Source of the DNA: JAJZNI01 sp035624785
GTDB lineage: Bacteria; Chloroflexota; Dormibacteria; Aeolococcales; Aeolococcaceae
Direction: 5' to 3'
Length of the DNA: 64,000 nt
NCBI GenBank assembly: GCA_035624785.1
Contig: DASPQV010000028.1
Coordinates: 60,179-124,178, forward strand
A program made the position numbers and the translations under genes. The notes under the pieces are model-generated. The model had not been told where the DNA came from, made no database searches, and saw only the letters and a list, made by a program, of their open reading frames with translations. This document shows, piece by piece, positions 1 to 8,236 of this stretch (within the stretch, counting starts at the first letter, position 1; each line of letters starts with the position of its first letter).

Positions 1-218
1 AGGTCCCGGCGGCAAGGGTTGCCGATCCCCGCGCCTGCCAGTGCGGGGAGGTGCTGCGCGGCGTCATCAAGCCCTGGCAGTGCCGGGTCTTCGGAACCGC
101 GTGCACCCCGGAGGCGCCGATCGGGACCTGCATGGTCTCGTCGGAAGGGGCCTGCGCCGCCTACTACAACTTCGGCCGGTTCAGCCGCCCCCGGGCGGCC
201 GCGGCGAGGCGCGGGTGA
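1..218 (+). CDS. hypD: HypD, hydrogenase maturation protein (C-terminal fragment)
   Basis: This is the last 71 codons of a gene that begins before the window; the reading frame starts at base 3. It encodes the Cys-rich C-terminus typical of HypD, including CQCG, WQCRVFG, CTP and GTCMVSSEGACAAYY. HypD carries a 4Fe-4S cluster and works with HypC as the scaffold on which the Fe(CN)2CO unit of NiFe hydrogenase is assembled. Its stop codon overlaps the GTG start of hypE by 4 bp (GTGA), indicating translational coupling. hypA, hypB and hypC may lie to the left. Confidence 0.93.
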   Translation, partial: VPAARVADPRACQCGEVLRGVIKPWQCRVFGTACTPEAPIGTCMVSSEGACAAYYNFGRFSRPRAAAARRG

Positions 219-1291
219 GCGAGCCCACCGAGCGGGAGGTCCTGGAGAGGGTCGACCGGGTGCGGCGGCGCCGGCCCCGGGTCACCGACGAGCGCATCAC
301 CCTCTCGCACGGCTCGGGAGGCAAGGCGACCCACGCCCTGGTCGAGGCGCTCTTCGTCGAGGCCTTCCGCAACCCCATCCTCGAGCCCCTGGAGGATCAG
401 GCCGTCTTCGAGGTGGGCCAGGCCCGCCTGGCCTTCACCACCGACAGCTTCGTGGTCTCACCGCTCTTCTTCCCCGGCGGGGACATCGGGGAACTGGCCG
501 TCAACGGCACGGTCAACGACCTGGCGGTCTCGGGAGCCCGCCCCCTGTACCTCTCCGCCGGGCTCATCCTGGAGGAGGGATTCCCGGTCGCAGACCTGCG
601 GCGGATCGTCGCCTCGATGGCCGCGGCGGCCGAGCGCGCCGGAGTCCAGGTGGTGACCGGGGACACCAAGGTGGTGGAGCGGGGCAAGGCCGACTCCTGC
701 TTCATCAACACGGCCGGGATCGGCGTCCTGGAGCGCGACGTCCGCCTCTCGGTGTCGGCGGCCTGCCCTGGCGACGCCGTGATCGTCTCCGGGCCGGTCG
801 GCGACCACGGCATCACCATCATGCTGGCTCGGGGGGAATTGGGCATCTCCTCTGACCTGCGATCGGACACCGCTCCGCTGACCGACCTGGTCGGGCTGGT
901 GCTCGAGGCGGCACCCCAGACGAGATTCATCCGAGATGCGACCCGCGGCGGGGTCGCCACCATCTGCAACGAGCTGGCCCAGGCCTCACAGGTGGCGGTG
1001 GTCCTCGACGAGCGGGCCATCCCGGTCCGGCCCGAGGTCCGCGGGGCCGCCGAGATCCTGGGCATCGACCCGCTCTACGTGGCCTGCGAGGGTCGCTTCG
1101 TCGCCGCCGTCCCCGGCGAGCGGGCGGAGGCGGTGGTGGCAGCGCTCCGCGGCCATCCCCAGGGCCAGGGCGCGGCGGTCATCGGCCACGTCGCCGCCGA
1201 GCCGCCCGGGCTGGTGCTGGTCGACACCGCCTTCGGCGGGACCCGCATCCTCGACATGCTGGTCGGCGACCCCCTGCCGCGCATCTGCTGA
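215..1291 (+). CDS. hypE: HypE, carbamoyl dehydratase for hydrogenase cyanide ligand synthesis
   Basis: 358 residues, the usual family size. HypE takes the carbamoyl group made by HypF on its C-terminal cysteine and dehydrates it with ATP to thiocyanate for the NiFe active site. The chain has the AIR-synthase-like fold signature (SHGSGGKATHALV near residue 32, NDLAVSGARP near residue 100) and ends exactly in the family's terminal PRIC motif, whose Cys carries the carbamoyl group. The GTG start at 215 overlaps the hypD stop. In-frame starts further upstream would run inside hypD. It serves the group 3b hydrogenase about 16 kb downstream together with hypF. Confidence 0.95.
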   Translation: MSEPTEREVLERVDRVRRRRPRVTDERITLSHGSGGKATHALVEALFVEAFRNPILEPLEDQAVFEVGQARLAFTTDSFVVSPLFFPGGDIGELAVNGTVNDLAVSGARPLYLSAGLILEEGFPVADLRRIVASMAAAAERAGVQVVTGDTKVVERGKADSCFINTAGIGVLERDVRLSVSAACPGDAVIVSGPVGDHGITIMLARGELGISSDLRSDTAPLTDLVGLVLEAAPQTRFIRDATRGGVATICNELAQASQVAVVLDERAIPVRPEVRGAAEILGIDPLYVACEGRFVAAVPGERAEAVVAALRGHPQGQGAAVIGHVAAEPPGLVLVDTAFGGTRILDMLVGDPLPRIC

Positions 1292-1393
1292 GCCCGGGGG
1301 CTGCAAGGCTTGGGGATCGCCGGCGGCGCATCGACGGGCTCACGGCGGCCCGCTACCATGGGCACAGCCCACCCTCCCCAGGAGGCGTCGACG

Positions 1394-2416
1394 ATGTCCA
1401 CCGCCGATGCGCAGCTGATGATGACCCTGGCGGCTCTCGCCTACATCGACGAGACGCCGCTCCAGGGCGAGAGCCTCGCCGAGCAGGAGAGCCGCATCCT
1501 CGCCGACCTCAACGGCAACGCGACCTATGGCTTACCCCAGTCACCGGCCGCGGCAGGATGGACCGCGGCATGGGTGGGCCTGAGCGCCGACCCGCAGCGG
1601 TCGAACATGGCCTATGTCGCCACCAGCAGCTCCGCCCGCAACACCTATGCGGTCGCCATCCGGGGCAGCGACTTCCATCTCTTCCTTGATGCCCTCGAAG
1701 ACTTCGACATCCGGGAGACTGTCACGTTCGGTCCCGGCGGCACCATCGCGACCGGGGCCAACGATGGCTTCCACCTCGTGACCGAGGCCGTCGGCGCGGC
1801 CCCCGGACCCCTCGCCGGGACCGCCATGGTCCAGGCGCTGCAGAGGCTGGTGGCAGGCGCCGGCGAGGGACAGCCCATCACCATCTACGTGACCGGCCAC
1901 AGCCTCGGTGGCGCGCTGGCTTCGGTGGTTGCGCTCTATCTCAGGAGCCTGGAGTGGAGCTCCTCGGTGGTGTTCCAGGTGTATACATTTGCCGCGCCCA
2001 CCGCCGGTGACGCGGCCTTCGCCACCGCCTTCGACAAGGCCTTCCCGGGGACGGCGCCGGGCACGGACTCGTCCTGGCGAGTGTTCAACGCCTTCGACGT
2101 CGTCCCGCACGCCTGGGAGTCACTGAGCACAGTCAAGAGCTTCTACCCGACACCGCCGGGTCCCGTGGCGACCCTGGCGGTCAAGCTCCTCCTCGACGGC
2201 ATCGAGGCGTATGCCGGGGGCAACCAGTACGTCCAGCCGAATCCGGCCGGAAGCCCGGGAGCGCTCCAGCTCAACGGCGACTACGACGTTCACGATCCCG
2301 CGAACACCGCCCCCACCTTCGGCGCGTTCATGGGCCAGCTCGGCTTCCAGCACGGCTGCAACACCTACCTGCAGCTCCTCGGGGCTCCCCAGGTCACCTT
2401 CCAGCCCGGGACGTAG
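1394..2416 (+). CDS. class 3 (fungal-type) lipase family protein
   Basis: 340 residues with an alpha/beta-hydrolase fold. The nucleophile elbow GHSLGG places the catalytic Ser near residue 170. A downstream DVVPHAW segment offers the Asp and a C-terminal HDP segment a candidate His, as in class 3 lipases. No signal peptide or membrane segment is visible, so it is probably cytoplasmic. The ATG at 1394 is preceded by AGGAGG about 9 nt upstream, which argues against the longer in-frame start at 1310. It stands alone between hypE and the minus-strand trx operon. Substrate (acylglycerol or another ester) is unknown. Confidence 0.8.
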   Translation: MSTADAQLMMTLAALAYIDETPLQGESLAEQESRILADLNGNATYGLPQSPAAAGWTAAWVGLSADPQRSNMAYVATSSSARNTYAVAIRGSDFHLFLDALEDFDIRETVTFGPGGTIATGANDGFHLVTEAVGAAPGPLAGTAMVQALQRLVAGAGEGQPITIYVTGHSLGGALASVVALYLRSLEWSSSVVFQVYTFAAPTAGDAAFATAFDKAFPGTAPGTDSSWRVFNAFDVVPHAWESLSTVKSFYPTPPGPVATLAVKLLLDGIEAYAGGNQYVQPNPAGSPGALQLNGDYDVHDPANTAPTFGAFMGQLGFQHGCNTYLQLLGAPQVTFQPGT

Positions 2417-2610
2417 TCGCTTCGTCATCGCCTCGGTGAGGCGACGCTCAATGGCACGGATGCTCCATCCGCCCGCCGGCCGGCCTGCGCGTCGCGGGTG
2501 GCAGGCCCGCCGATGGCGAGCTGACGTCGGCTCGGTCTGGCGACGCGGCTTCCGCCGATGCGGGTCGGTGTGCAGAGGGCGCCCCTTTCACCGCCCTCCG
2601 CAGCCGGCGA

Positions 2611-2880
2611 TCAGGCCAGGGAGAGGAAGAGCCGCTCCAGCCTCTCCTCGTCCACCGTCGGCGCCGCCGATCCGTCCCGGCACGACGCGTACTGCTGCAG
2701 GCTGCAGGCGATCAGCCGGAAGCCCGCCCGGTCGAGGGCGCGGGATACAGCGGCGAGCTGGGTCACGATCTCGGTGCAGTCGCGGCCCTGCTCGAGCATG
2801 CCGATGACGCCGCGGAGCTGGCCCTCGGCGCGGCGCAGCCGGCGGGCCACGTCGGCGCTGGCGCCAGGCTCGAGCTTCAC
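2611..2880 (-). CDS. CsoR/FrmR/CstR-family (DUF156) transcriptional repressor
   Basis: 89 residues, all-helical DUF156 regulator with the core motifs RRAEGQLRG, DCTEIVTQLAAVSRALDRAG. Family members repress genes in response to Cu(I), Ni, formaldehyde or persulfide using a Cys in helix 2 and ligands in helix 3. Cys35 is conserved, but the residue 29 positions later, where CsoR and CstR have their second Cys, is Tyr64. Cys59 and a later Cys are present instead, so the sensed signal cannot be read from known patterns. The GTG start overlaps the osmC stop (GTGA). It is last in the trx-osmC-csoR operon and probably binds the two ATACCC-N4-GGGTAT palindromes upstream of trx. Confidence 0.88.
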   Translation of the reverse strand: MKLEPGASADVARRLRRAEGQLRGVIGMLEQGRDCTEIVTQLAAVSRALDRAGFRLIACSLQQYASCRDGSAAPTVDEERLERLFLSLA

Positions 2881-3329
2881 GGCGCGGTCCGCCGTGCGGC
2901 CGCGCCCGCTGCCGCCGGCGCGGCCAGCTCGATGCGCACCGACGGTGGGTTGAGCAGGGTGTTGTGAATGGCGCAGCGTGAGGCGGCGGCCAGGAGGGTC
3001 GGCTGGAGATCAGCGGGCAGCCCGGGGACTTCCAGACGCAGCACGATCTCGCCGACCCGGTACGGCGCGCTCGCCATCCGGTAGTCGGCGGTCACGGCCA
3101 CATCGTCGGTCGAGAACCCATGCCGCGCCAGGTAGTTGGCGGCGTAGATGGCGACACACGAGGCGAGGCTGCCGATGAACAGCTCGGTCGGCATCGGGGC
3201 GGTGTCCTCGCCGCCGTCCGACGGCAGCTGGTCCACCGCGAAGCTGTGCTGCCGGGTCGCGACCCGGTAGCGCTGGCCGGCCTCGTGCGCGACGGTCAGG
3301 CGCCGGAAGCCGGACGGCTCGCCGCTCAT
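2877..3329 (-). CDS. OsmC/Ohr-family peroxiredoxin-like protein
   Basis: 150 residues. Two cysteines in family-specific settings, GSLASCVAIYAANYL and SRCAIHNTLLNPP, form the thiol pair that in OsmC/Ohr proteins reduces organic hydroperoxides or persulfides. The start is the ATG overlapping the thioredoxin stop (ATGA), giving a family-typical N-terminus; a longer in-frame extension would lie within trx. The middle position between a thioredoxin and a CsoR-type repressor suggests a role in thiol or reactive-sulfur stress, with thioredoxin as possible reductant. Substrate is not determined by the sequence. Confidence 0.87.
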   Translation of the reverse strand: MSGEPSGFRRLTVAHEAGQRYRVATRQHSFAVDQLPSDGGEDTAPMPTELFIGSLASCVAIYAANYLARHGFSTDDVAVTADYRMASAPYRVGEIVLRLEVPGLPADLQPTLLAAASRCAIHNTLLNPPSVRIELAAPAAAGAAARRTAP

Positions 3330-3703
3330 GCCGTCGCCGCCTTGGGGTGGGCTTCCTCGACGTGCTTCCTGACCCTCTCCATGTCCAGCCCGCGGGCGGC
3401 CTCGATGACCTGGGCGAGCGCCGCCGCCGGGAGCGCGCCAGCCTGGCGGAAGACCAGGATGCCGTCGCGGAAGACCATCAGGGTGGGGATCGACATGATC
3501 CCGAGGCCACCGGAAAGACCCGGCTCCGCATCGGTGTCGACCTTGGCGAAGACCAGGTCGGGGTTGTCCGCCGCCGCCCTCTCGAACACCGGGGCGAAAG
3601 CGCGGCACGGCGGGCACCAGGTCGCCCAGAAATCGACGAGGACGATGCCCTCCCGGGTCACGGTCTCCTCGAAGGTCATCTCAGTCAATGCAAGGGTCGC
3701 CAT
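3326..3703 (-). CDS. trxA: thioredoxin
   Basis: 125 residues with the thioredoxin fold and a WCPPC redox motif near residues 30-34, the cis-Pro segment SIPTLMVF, and a short extra C-terminal helix. WCPPC rather than WCGPC is common in actinobacterial and TlpA-like thioredoxins. ATG at 3703 is preferred: the alternative GTG at 3709 would itself be part of the Shine-Dalgarno GAGGTG. It is the first gene of a coupled operon with osmC and csoR. The promoter just upstream carries two palindromic operators, so expression is probably repressed by the operon's own regulator. Confidence 0.9.
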   Translation of the reverse strand: MATLALTEMTFEETVTREGIVLVDFWATWCPPCRAFAPVFERAAADNPDLVFAKVDTDAEPGLSGGLGIMSIPTLMVFRDGILVFRQAGALPAAALAQVIEAARGLDMERVRKHVEEAHPKAATA

Positions 3704-3716
3704 GGTCACCTCACGA

Positions 3717-3774
3717 ATACCCCCATGGGTATGTCAATGGACCCAAGTATATACCCCGGTGGGTATTACGGCAA
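3717..3774 (-). promoter_or_regulatory. promoter with twin CsoR-family operators for trx-osmC-csoR
   Basis: Two perfect palindromes ATACCC-N4-GGGTAT lie at 3717-3732 and 3751-3766, 34 bp centre to centre. On the minus strand a -35 box TTGCCG (3769-3774), a 17-bp spacer and a -10 box TATACT (3746-3751) can be read. One operator fills the spacer and the other sits just downstream of the expected start of transcription. The ATACCC/GGGTAT half sites match operators known for CstR and related DUF156 repressors. Confidence 0.8.
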
Positions 3775-3825
3775 CGGCTGGAAGGGAGCAATCGTCCGGA
3801 TCTGGCTCGGCGGCCGAAGCCGGGC

Positions 3826-6123
3826 TCAGACCAGCCCCGCGGCGTCGCGGGCACCGGCGATCACCGCCTGCCCCAGGCTGATCCCGCCGTCGTTGGCCGG
3901 GACCCGGGAGTGGGTGAGCACCCGGAACCCCTGACCTGTCAGCCCTGCCAGCACGCGCTCGGTCAGCAGGACGTTCTGGAACACCCCGCCGGACAGGGCC
4001 ACGACGCCGATTCCGATCCTCTGCCGGACCAGCCGGCAAGCCTCCACCACCAGTGCGGCGAGACCGTTGTGGAAGCGGGCGGCGATCACGGGCGGCGACA
4101 CCCCGCGGCGAAGGTCGGCAACCACCGCCCTCACCAGGACGTGGCCGTCGAGAAGCAAGGTTCGCCCCTCATCGACCGCGGCGGGGTATGCCGAGGCCTC
4201 GTCGGGATCGGCCAGCTGCTCCAGCTCGACGGCGGCCTGTCCCTCGTAGTTGATCCGGTCCCGGACGCCGAGGATGGCGGCCACGGCGTCGAAGAGGCGG
4301 CCCGCGCTGGAGGTGCGTGGGCTGGAGATGCCTGAGCGAGCCAGCCCCAGGATGGCCGCCCACCGGTCCTGATGGTCACGAACCACCGCCAGGGCCTCGG
4401 GCACCTCGGCGCCGAGGGCGGCGTCCAGATGGGCCGCCGCCATCCGCCAGGGTTCTCGGATCGCCATGGCTCCGCCCGGCATGCTCACCTCGGCGAGCCA
4501 GCCCACTCGCTCGAAGGCCGCCAGGTCGCAGACCAGGATCTCGCCGCCCCACATCGAGCCGTCCAGGCCGAAGCCCAGCCCGTCGAAGGCCACCCCGATC
4601 GCGGGACCCGGCTCCCCGTTGTCGGCGAGGCAGGCCGCGACGTGGGCATGATGGTGCTGGACGGCCACCCTCTCGACGTCCATCTCGAGGGCGTGCTTGG
4701 TGGAGAGGTACTCGGGATGGAGGTCGTGGGCCACCAGCTCGGGGCGGACGTCGAACAGGCGCATGAAATGCTCGATGCCCTCGGTGTAGGAGCGCAGCGT
4801 CTGGTAGTTCTCCAGGTCGCCGATGTGATGGGAGAGGAAGGCGCGGCGCTCCTTGCCCAGGCAGAAGGTGCTCTTCAGCTCGGCGCCGCAGGCCAGCAGG
4901 GGGCGGCGGAAGGCCGGGACCACGGTGATCGGCTGGGGCACGAAGCCGCGCGAGCGCCGCAGTGGGGATTCGCGACCCGCCATGACCCGGATCACCGAGT
5001 CGTCGGTGCGTATGTGGATGGGGCGGTCGTGGCTGAGGAAGGCGTCGGCGATCGGCGCCAGGCGGTGGAACGCCTCCTCGTCGAGATAGGCGATGGGCTC
5101 GTCGGAGACATTGCCGCTGGTGAGGACGAAGGGCTCGCCGAGCCGGCGGGCGAGGAGGTGGTGGAGGGGGCTGTAAGGGAGCATCACCCCCAGGGATCGG
5201 TTGCCCGGTGCCACCGACGGCGCCACTCTGGCCCCGGCCCGGCGGCGGAGGAGCACGATCGGCCGGCGGGGAGAGAGCAGGGCGCGTGCCTCCCGGCTGC
5301 CCACCTCGGCGAGGGCCCGCGCCGCCTCCAGGTCGGTGGCCATCAGGGCGAAGGGCTTGTCCTCGCGATGCTTGCGGGAGCGCAGGGCGAGGACGGCCGG
5401 CTCGGATGCGGCCAGGGCGGCGAGGTGGTAGCCGCCCAGGCCTTTGATGGCGACCACCCGCCCGGAGCGGAGGAGCTCCACCGTCCCCGCCAGCGGATCG
5501 CCGCCGGTGGTCTCGCCGTGGGCGCCGGTCAACCGGAGCGACGGCCCGCAGGCCGGGCAGCACACCGGCTGAGCGTGGAACCGCCGGTCGGCGGGGTCCC
5601 GGTACTCGCGCTCGCACTCGGCGCACATCGCGAAGCCGGCCATGCTGGTGAGCGGCCGGTCGTACGGGACGTCGCGGATGATGGTGAAGCGGGGCCCGCA
5701 GTTGGTGCAGTTGATGAACGCGTAGCCGAAACGGCGGTCGCTTGGGTCCAACAGCTCGCGCAGGCAGTCGTCGCAGGTCGCGGTGTCGGGAGAGATGAGG
5801 GTCTGGCGCTCACCGCCCGCCTCGCTGGCCACGATGCTGAATTCCCGGCGCCCGGCCGGCGCGAGCGGAACCATCTCGACGGCATCGATCACCGCGAGCG
5901 GTGGAGCCTCGCTGCGAAGCCGGGAGACGAACCGGTCGAGCACCTGCGGGCTACCCTCCACCTCTATGAACACGCCGGTCGTGTCGTTGCCGACCAGGCC
6001 GGTGAGGCCGAGAGCGGAGGCGAGTCCGTGAACGAAGGGACGGAAACCCACGCCCTGGACCACCCCATCGACCCGGATGCGCAGGCCGAGGACCTCGCCG
6101 CCGGGGGGAGTGCTCGGCGCCAT
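3826..6123 (-). CDS. hypF: HypF, carbamoyltransferase for hydrogenase maturation
   Basis: 765 residues. Domains in order: N-terminal acylphosphatase (GVVQGVGFRPFVHG), two zinc-finger units (CDDC...CTNCGPRF and CAEC...CCPACGP), a YrdC-like domain, and a Kae1-like C-terminal domain with HHHAH and ALSGGVFQN motifs. HypF converts carbamoyl-phosphate and ATP to carbamoyl-AMP and transfers the carbamoyl to the HypE C-terminal Cys. The ATG at 6123 gives the family-typical start. The frame stays open 70 codons upstream through low-complexity Pro/Gly sequence that I consider non-coding. A -10-like TAGGGT lies 8 nt upstream and a perfect G/C hairpin (6139-6162) immediately beyond it. Confidence 0.95.
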   Translation of the reverse strand: MAPSTPPGGEVLGLRIRVDGVVQGVGFRPFVHGLASALGLTGLVGNDTTGVFIEVEGSPQVLDRFVSRLRSEAPPLAVIDAVEMVPLAPAGRREFSIVASEAGGERQTLISPDTATCDDCLRELLDPSDRRFGYAFINCTNCGPRFTIIRDVPYDRPLTSMAGFAMCAECEREYRDPADRRFHAQPVCCPACGPSLRLTGAHGETTGGDPLAGTVELLRSGRVVAIKGLGGYHLAALAASEPAVLALRSRKHREDKPFALMATDLEAARALAEVGSREARALLSPRRPIVLLRRRAGARVAPSVAPGNRSLGVMLPYSPLHHLLARRLGEPFVLTSGNVSDEPIAYLDEEAFHRLAPIADAFLSHDRPIHIRTDDSVIRVMAGRESPLRRSRGFVPQPITVVPAFRRPLLACGAELKSTFCLGKERRAFLSHHIGDLENYQTLRSYTEGIEHFMRLFDVRPELVAHDLHPEYLSTKHALEMDVERVAVQHHHAHVAACLADNGEPGPAIGVAFDGLGFGLDGSMWGGEILVCDLAAFERVGWLAEVSMPGGAMAIREPWRMAAAHLDAALGAEVPEALAVVRDHQDRWAAILGLARSGISSPRTSSAGRLFDAVAAILGVRDRINYEGQAAVELEQLADPDEASAYPAAVDEGRTLLLDGHVLVRAVVADLRRGVSPPVIAARFHNGLAALVVEACRLVRQRIGIGVVALSGGVFQNVLLTERVLAGLTGQGFRVLTHSRVPANDGGISLGQAVIAGARDAAGLV

Positions 6124-6138
6124 CGGCGTCAACCCTAC

Positions 6139-6162
6139 ATGCGGGGGGCGAGCCCCCCGCAT
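6139..6162. repeat. perfect GC hairpin repeat, copy 1 (upstream of hypF)
   Basis: Arms ATGCGGGGGGC and GCCCCCCGCAT are perfectly complementary over 11 bp with a 2-nt GA loop. The same arms occur once more at 11847-11870 at the ackA start. Here it sits 16 bp upstream of the hypF start codon. It could be a REP-like repeat, a transcriptional block or a protein-binding palindrome. Confidence 0.75.
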
Positions 6163-6347
6163 CCCCCCCGGCCGCACCTTCACGTGGAGGGGAGGCCCCG
6201 CCACAGCCCCCGGCCGCGTTCTCACCTCCGCGGGACCGCCGCCGAGCGTCCCGGGCGAGCTCGGAGCCCGGGCCAACGTGCCCCCTCCGCTCGTGCCCTG
6301 CGGCCCTGGCGACCCGCATATCGCCGTCGCCACAGTCCGTCTGCGTC

Positions 6348-8051
6348 ATGACGGCGACCGCTGGTGAGAGCCTCACCCCCCCGCCTCCTCACGGCGGCCG
6401 ACTGATGGCGGAGCGCCTCCACGCCGAGGGTGTGGAGGCGCTCTTCACCCTGGGTGGCGGCCACATCGTGGAGCTGCTCGACGGCTGCGCCGACGCGGGC
6501 GTCCGGGTAATCGGGACCCGTCACGAGGGCTCGGCCACCCTCGCCGCCGAGGGTTTCGCGCTCGCCACCGGGCGCCCCGGGGTCGCCGCGGTGACCGCCG
6601 GTCCCGGGTTCACCAACTGCCTGACCGGCTTCGCGGACGCCGCGCTGGGCAGCGTCCCCCTGGTGCTGATCGGCGGGCGCACCACCCAGAAGCGGCGCGG
6701 CCGGGGGGCGGTCCAGGACGTCGACCAGGTGGCGATGGTCGACCGGCTGGCCAAGTGGACGGGCGTCGCCTACAACCTCCAGAGCGTCCAGCGCCTCACC
6801 AGCGAGGCTCTGCACCGCGCCGTGACCGACCGCCCTGGCGCCGTCTACCTGGAGGTGCCCCACGACGTCTTCATGGCACGGGGTGAGCCGGCCGGCCTGG
6901 CCTGGGGGTTCCCGACGCCGCTGCCTCGCTCGACGGCAGCCCCCTCAGACCTGGACCGTGTGGTGTCCGCTCTCCGAGCGGCCTCACGGCCCCTCGTCCT
7001 GGCGGGCGGAGGCGCCTTCTGGTCCGGCGCGGCCGAGGAGCTCGCCGACTTCTGCACCGCCTGGGAGATCCCGCTCACCACCACCAGCGCTGCCCGCGGC
7101 CTGGTCGCCGACTCCCATCCCTGGTGCCTGGGATCGCTGGTCCACGCCGGGACCGCGGCGGTCTCCGCCGACTGCGTGCTGATCCTGGGCAGCGCCTTCA
7201 ACGGCAATCTGGTCTACGGTGGCCCGCCGCTCTTCACCGAGGAGCAGACCCTGATCCAGGTCGATGCCGCCGCGGGGGAGCTGGGCGGCAACCGCCGCGC
7301 CGACCTGGCGCTGCGGGGGGACGTCCGCGAGGTGCTCAAGCAGCTCCGCGCCGCGGCGCTCGAGAGCAGCCGGGACGGCCGTGACTGGCTGGCCCAGGGC
7401 CGGGAGCTGGTCGGCCTCTCCCGGGAGATGTGGGACCGCCAGGTCGACGACTACGCCGGCCCCCTGGTCCATCCCGGCGCCCTGGCCCGCGAGGTCTTCG
7501 GCTTCGCCCGGGACACCTGGGGAGGGGCGGCCACCCTGGTCGCCGACGGCGGCGACAGCCTGACCTGGGGCCTGGCCTACGCGGACGCCGAGCGGCCGGG
7601 ACGGCTGCTCTCGACCACGACCGCCCTGGGGACCCTGGGGGTGGGGATGCCATTCGCCCTGGGAGCGAAGCTGGCCCGACCCGAGGAGCCGGTGGTACTG
7701 CTGACCGGCGACGGCTCCTTCGGGCTCAGCGCCATGGAGCTGGACACCGCGGTGCGCAACCAGCTCCCGGTGATCGTGGTGGTGGCCAACAACGCCGGCT
7801 GGGGGGACGTCCGGCACCACCAGCGGGAGATGTACCACCGCGAGGTGGCCAGCCAGCTGGCCGACACCCGTTACGACCGCCTTGCCGAGGCCCTCGGCGC
7901 CCGCGGGGAGCGGGTCGAGACCGTGGCCGGCATCCGCCCGGCCATGGAGCGCGCCGCGGCAGCCGGGGTCGCGTCGCTGATCGACGTCCCCACCGACCCC
8001 GACGTGCTCTCCGCCTTGCTCCGGGCGATGATGGCCGTCGGGATCATGTAG
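6348..8051 (+). CDS. thiamine-diphosphate-dependent enzyme, acetolactate synthase / 2-hydroxyacyl-CoA lyase type
   Basis: 567 residues with the three-domain layout of the POX/ALS family. The N-terminal pyrimidine domain has the catalytic Glu in RHEGSA near residue 67. A central domain follows, then a C-terminal pyrophosphate domain with the ThDP motif GDGSFGLSAMELDTAVRNQ...NN around residues 454-484. It most resembles the ALS-like branch that includes 2-hydroxyacyl-CoA lyases and oxalyl-CoA decarboxylase-like enzymes. No small regulatory subunit (ilvH/ilvN) adjoins it, so classical branched-chain synthesis is unlikely. It is divergent from hypF, with 224 bp between starts. The exact substrate cannot be assigned. 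Confidence 0.8.
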   Translation: MTATAGESLTPPPPHGGRLMAERLHAEGVEALFTLGGGHIVELLDGCADAGVRVIGTRHEGSATLAAEGFALATGRPGVAAVTAGPGFTNCLTGFADAALGSVPLVLIGGRTTQKRRGRGAVQDVDQVAMVDRLAKWTGVAYNLQSVQRLTSEALHRAVTDRPGAVYLEVPHDVFMARGEPAGLAWGFPTPLPRSTAAPSDLDRVVSALRAASRPLVLAGGGAFWSGAAEELADFCTAWEIPLTTTSAARGLVADSHPWCLGSLVHAGTAAVSADCVLILGSAFNGNLVYGGPPLFTEEQTLIQVDAAAGELGGNRRADLALRGDVREVLKQLRAAALESSRDGRDWLAQGRELVGLSREMWDRQVDDYAGPLVHPGALAREVFGFARDTWGGAATLVADGGDSLTWGLAYADAERPGRLLSTTTALGTLGVGMPFALGAKLARPEEPVVLLTGDGSFGLSAMELDTAVRNQLPVIVVVANNAGWGDVRHHQREMYHREVASQLADTRYDRLAEALGARGERVETVAGIRPAMERAAAAGVASLIDVPTDPDVLSALLRAMMAVGIM

Positions 8052-8065
8052 CGGCTCGCCGACCC

Positions 8066-8089
8066 GTTTCGGACGCCGGCGTCCGAAAC
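8066..8089. terminator. 24-bp perfect palindrome, putative terminator
   Basis: GTTTCGGACGCC followed directly by GGCGTCCGAAAC forms a perfect 12-bp-arm palindrome 15 bp after the ThDP-enzyme stop. There is no T-run, so it could be a factor-dependent terminator hairpin or a dyad binding site between the two convergent genes. Confidence 0.5.
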
Positions 8090-8236
8090 CGGGGCGTGGC
8101 CGGCTAGGTTGTGCGGCGCCATGCCGGCGACCGCCTGGAGCTGATCGCCCGATCGGGCCCTGGCGAGTCGACGGCTGAGCTGCCCTGGGCGACCGGCCTG
8201 AAGGTCGGGGCCGAGGGTGCCCGGACCAGCCTGGCT

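Noticed and set aside
6124..6333. 70-residue extension of HypF
   Set aside because: Low complexity, contains the GC hairpin, and the acylphosphatase domain starts shortly after residue 71.
4372..6351. 659-codon open frame on + strand antisense to hypF
   Set aside because: Low-complexity Gly/Arg/His/Ala product with no family signature; it is the shadow of hypF at high GC.
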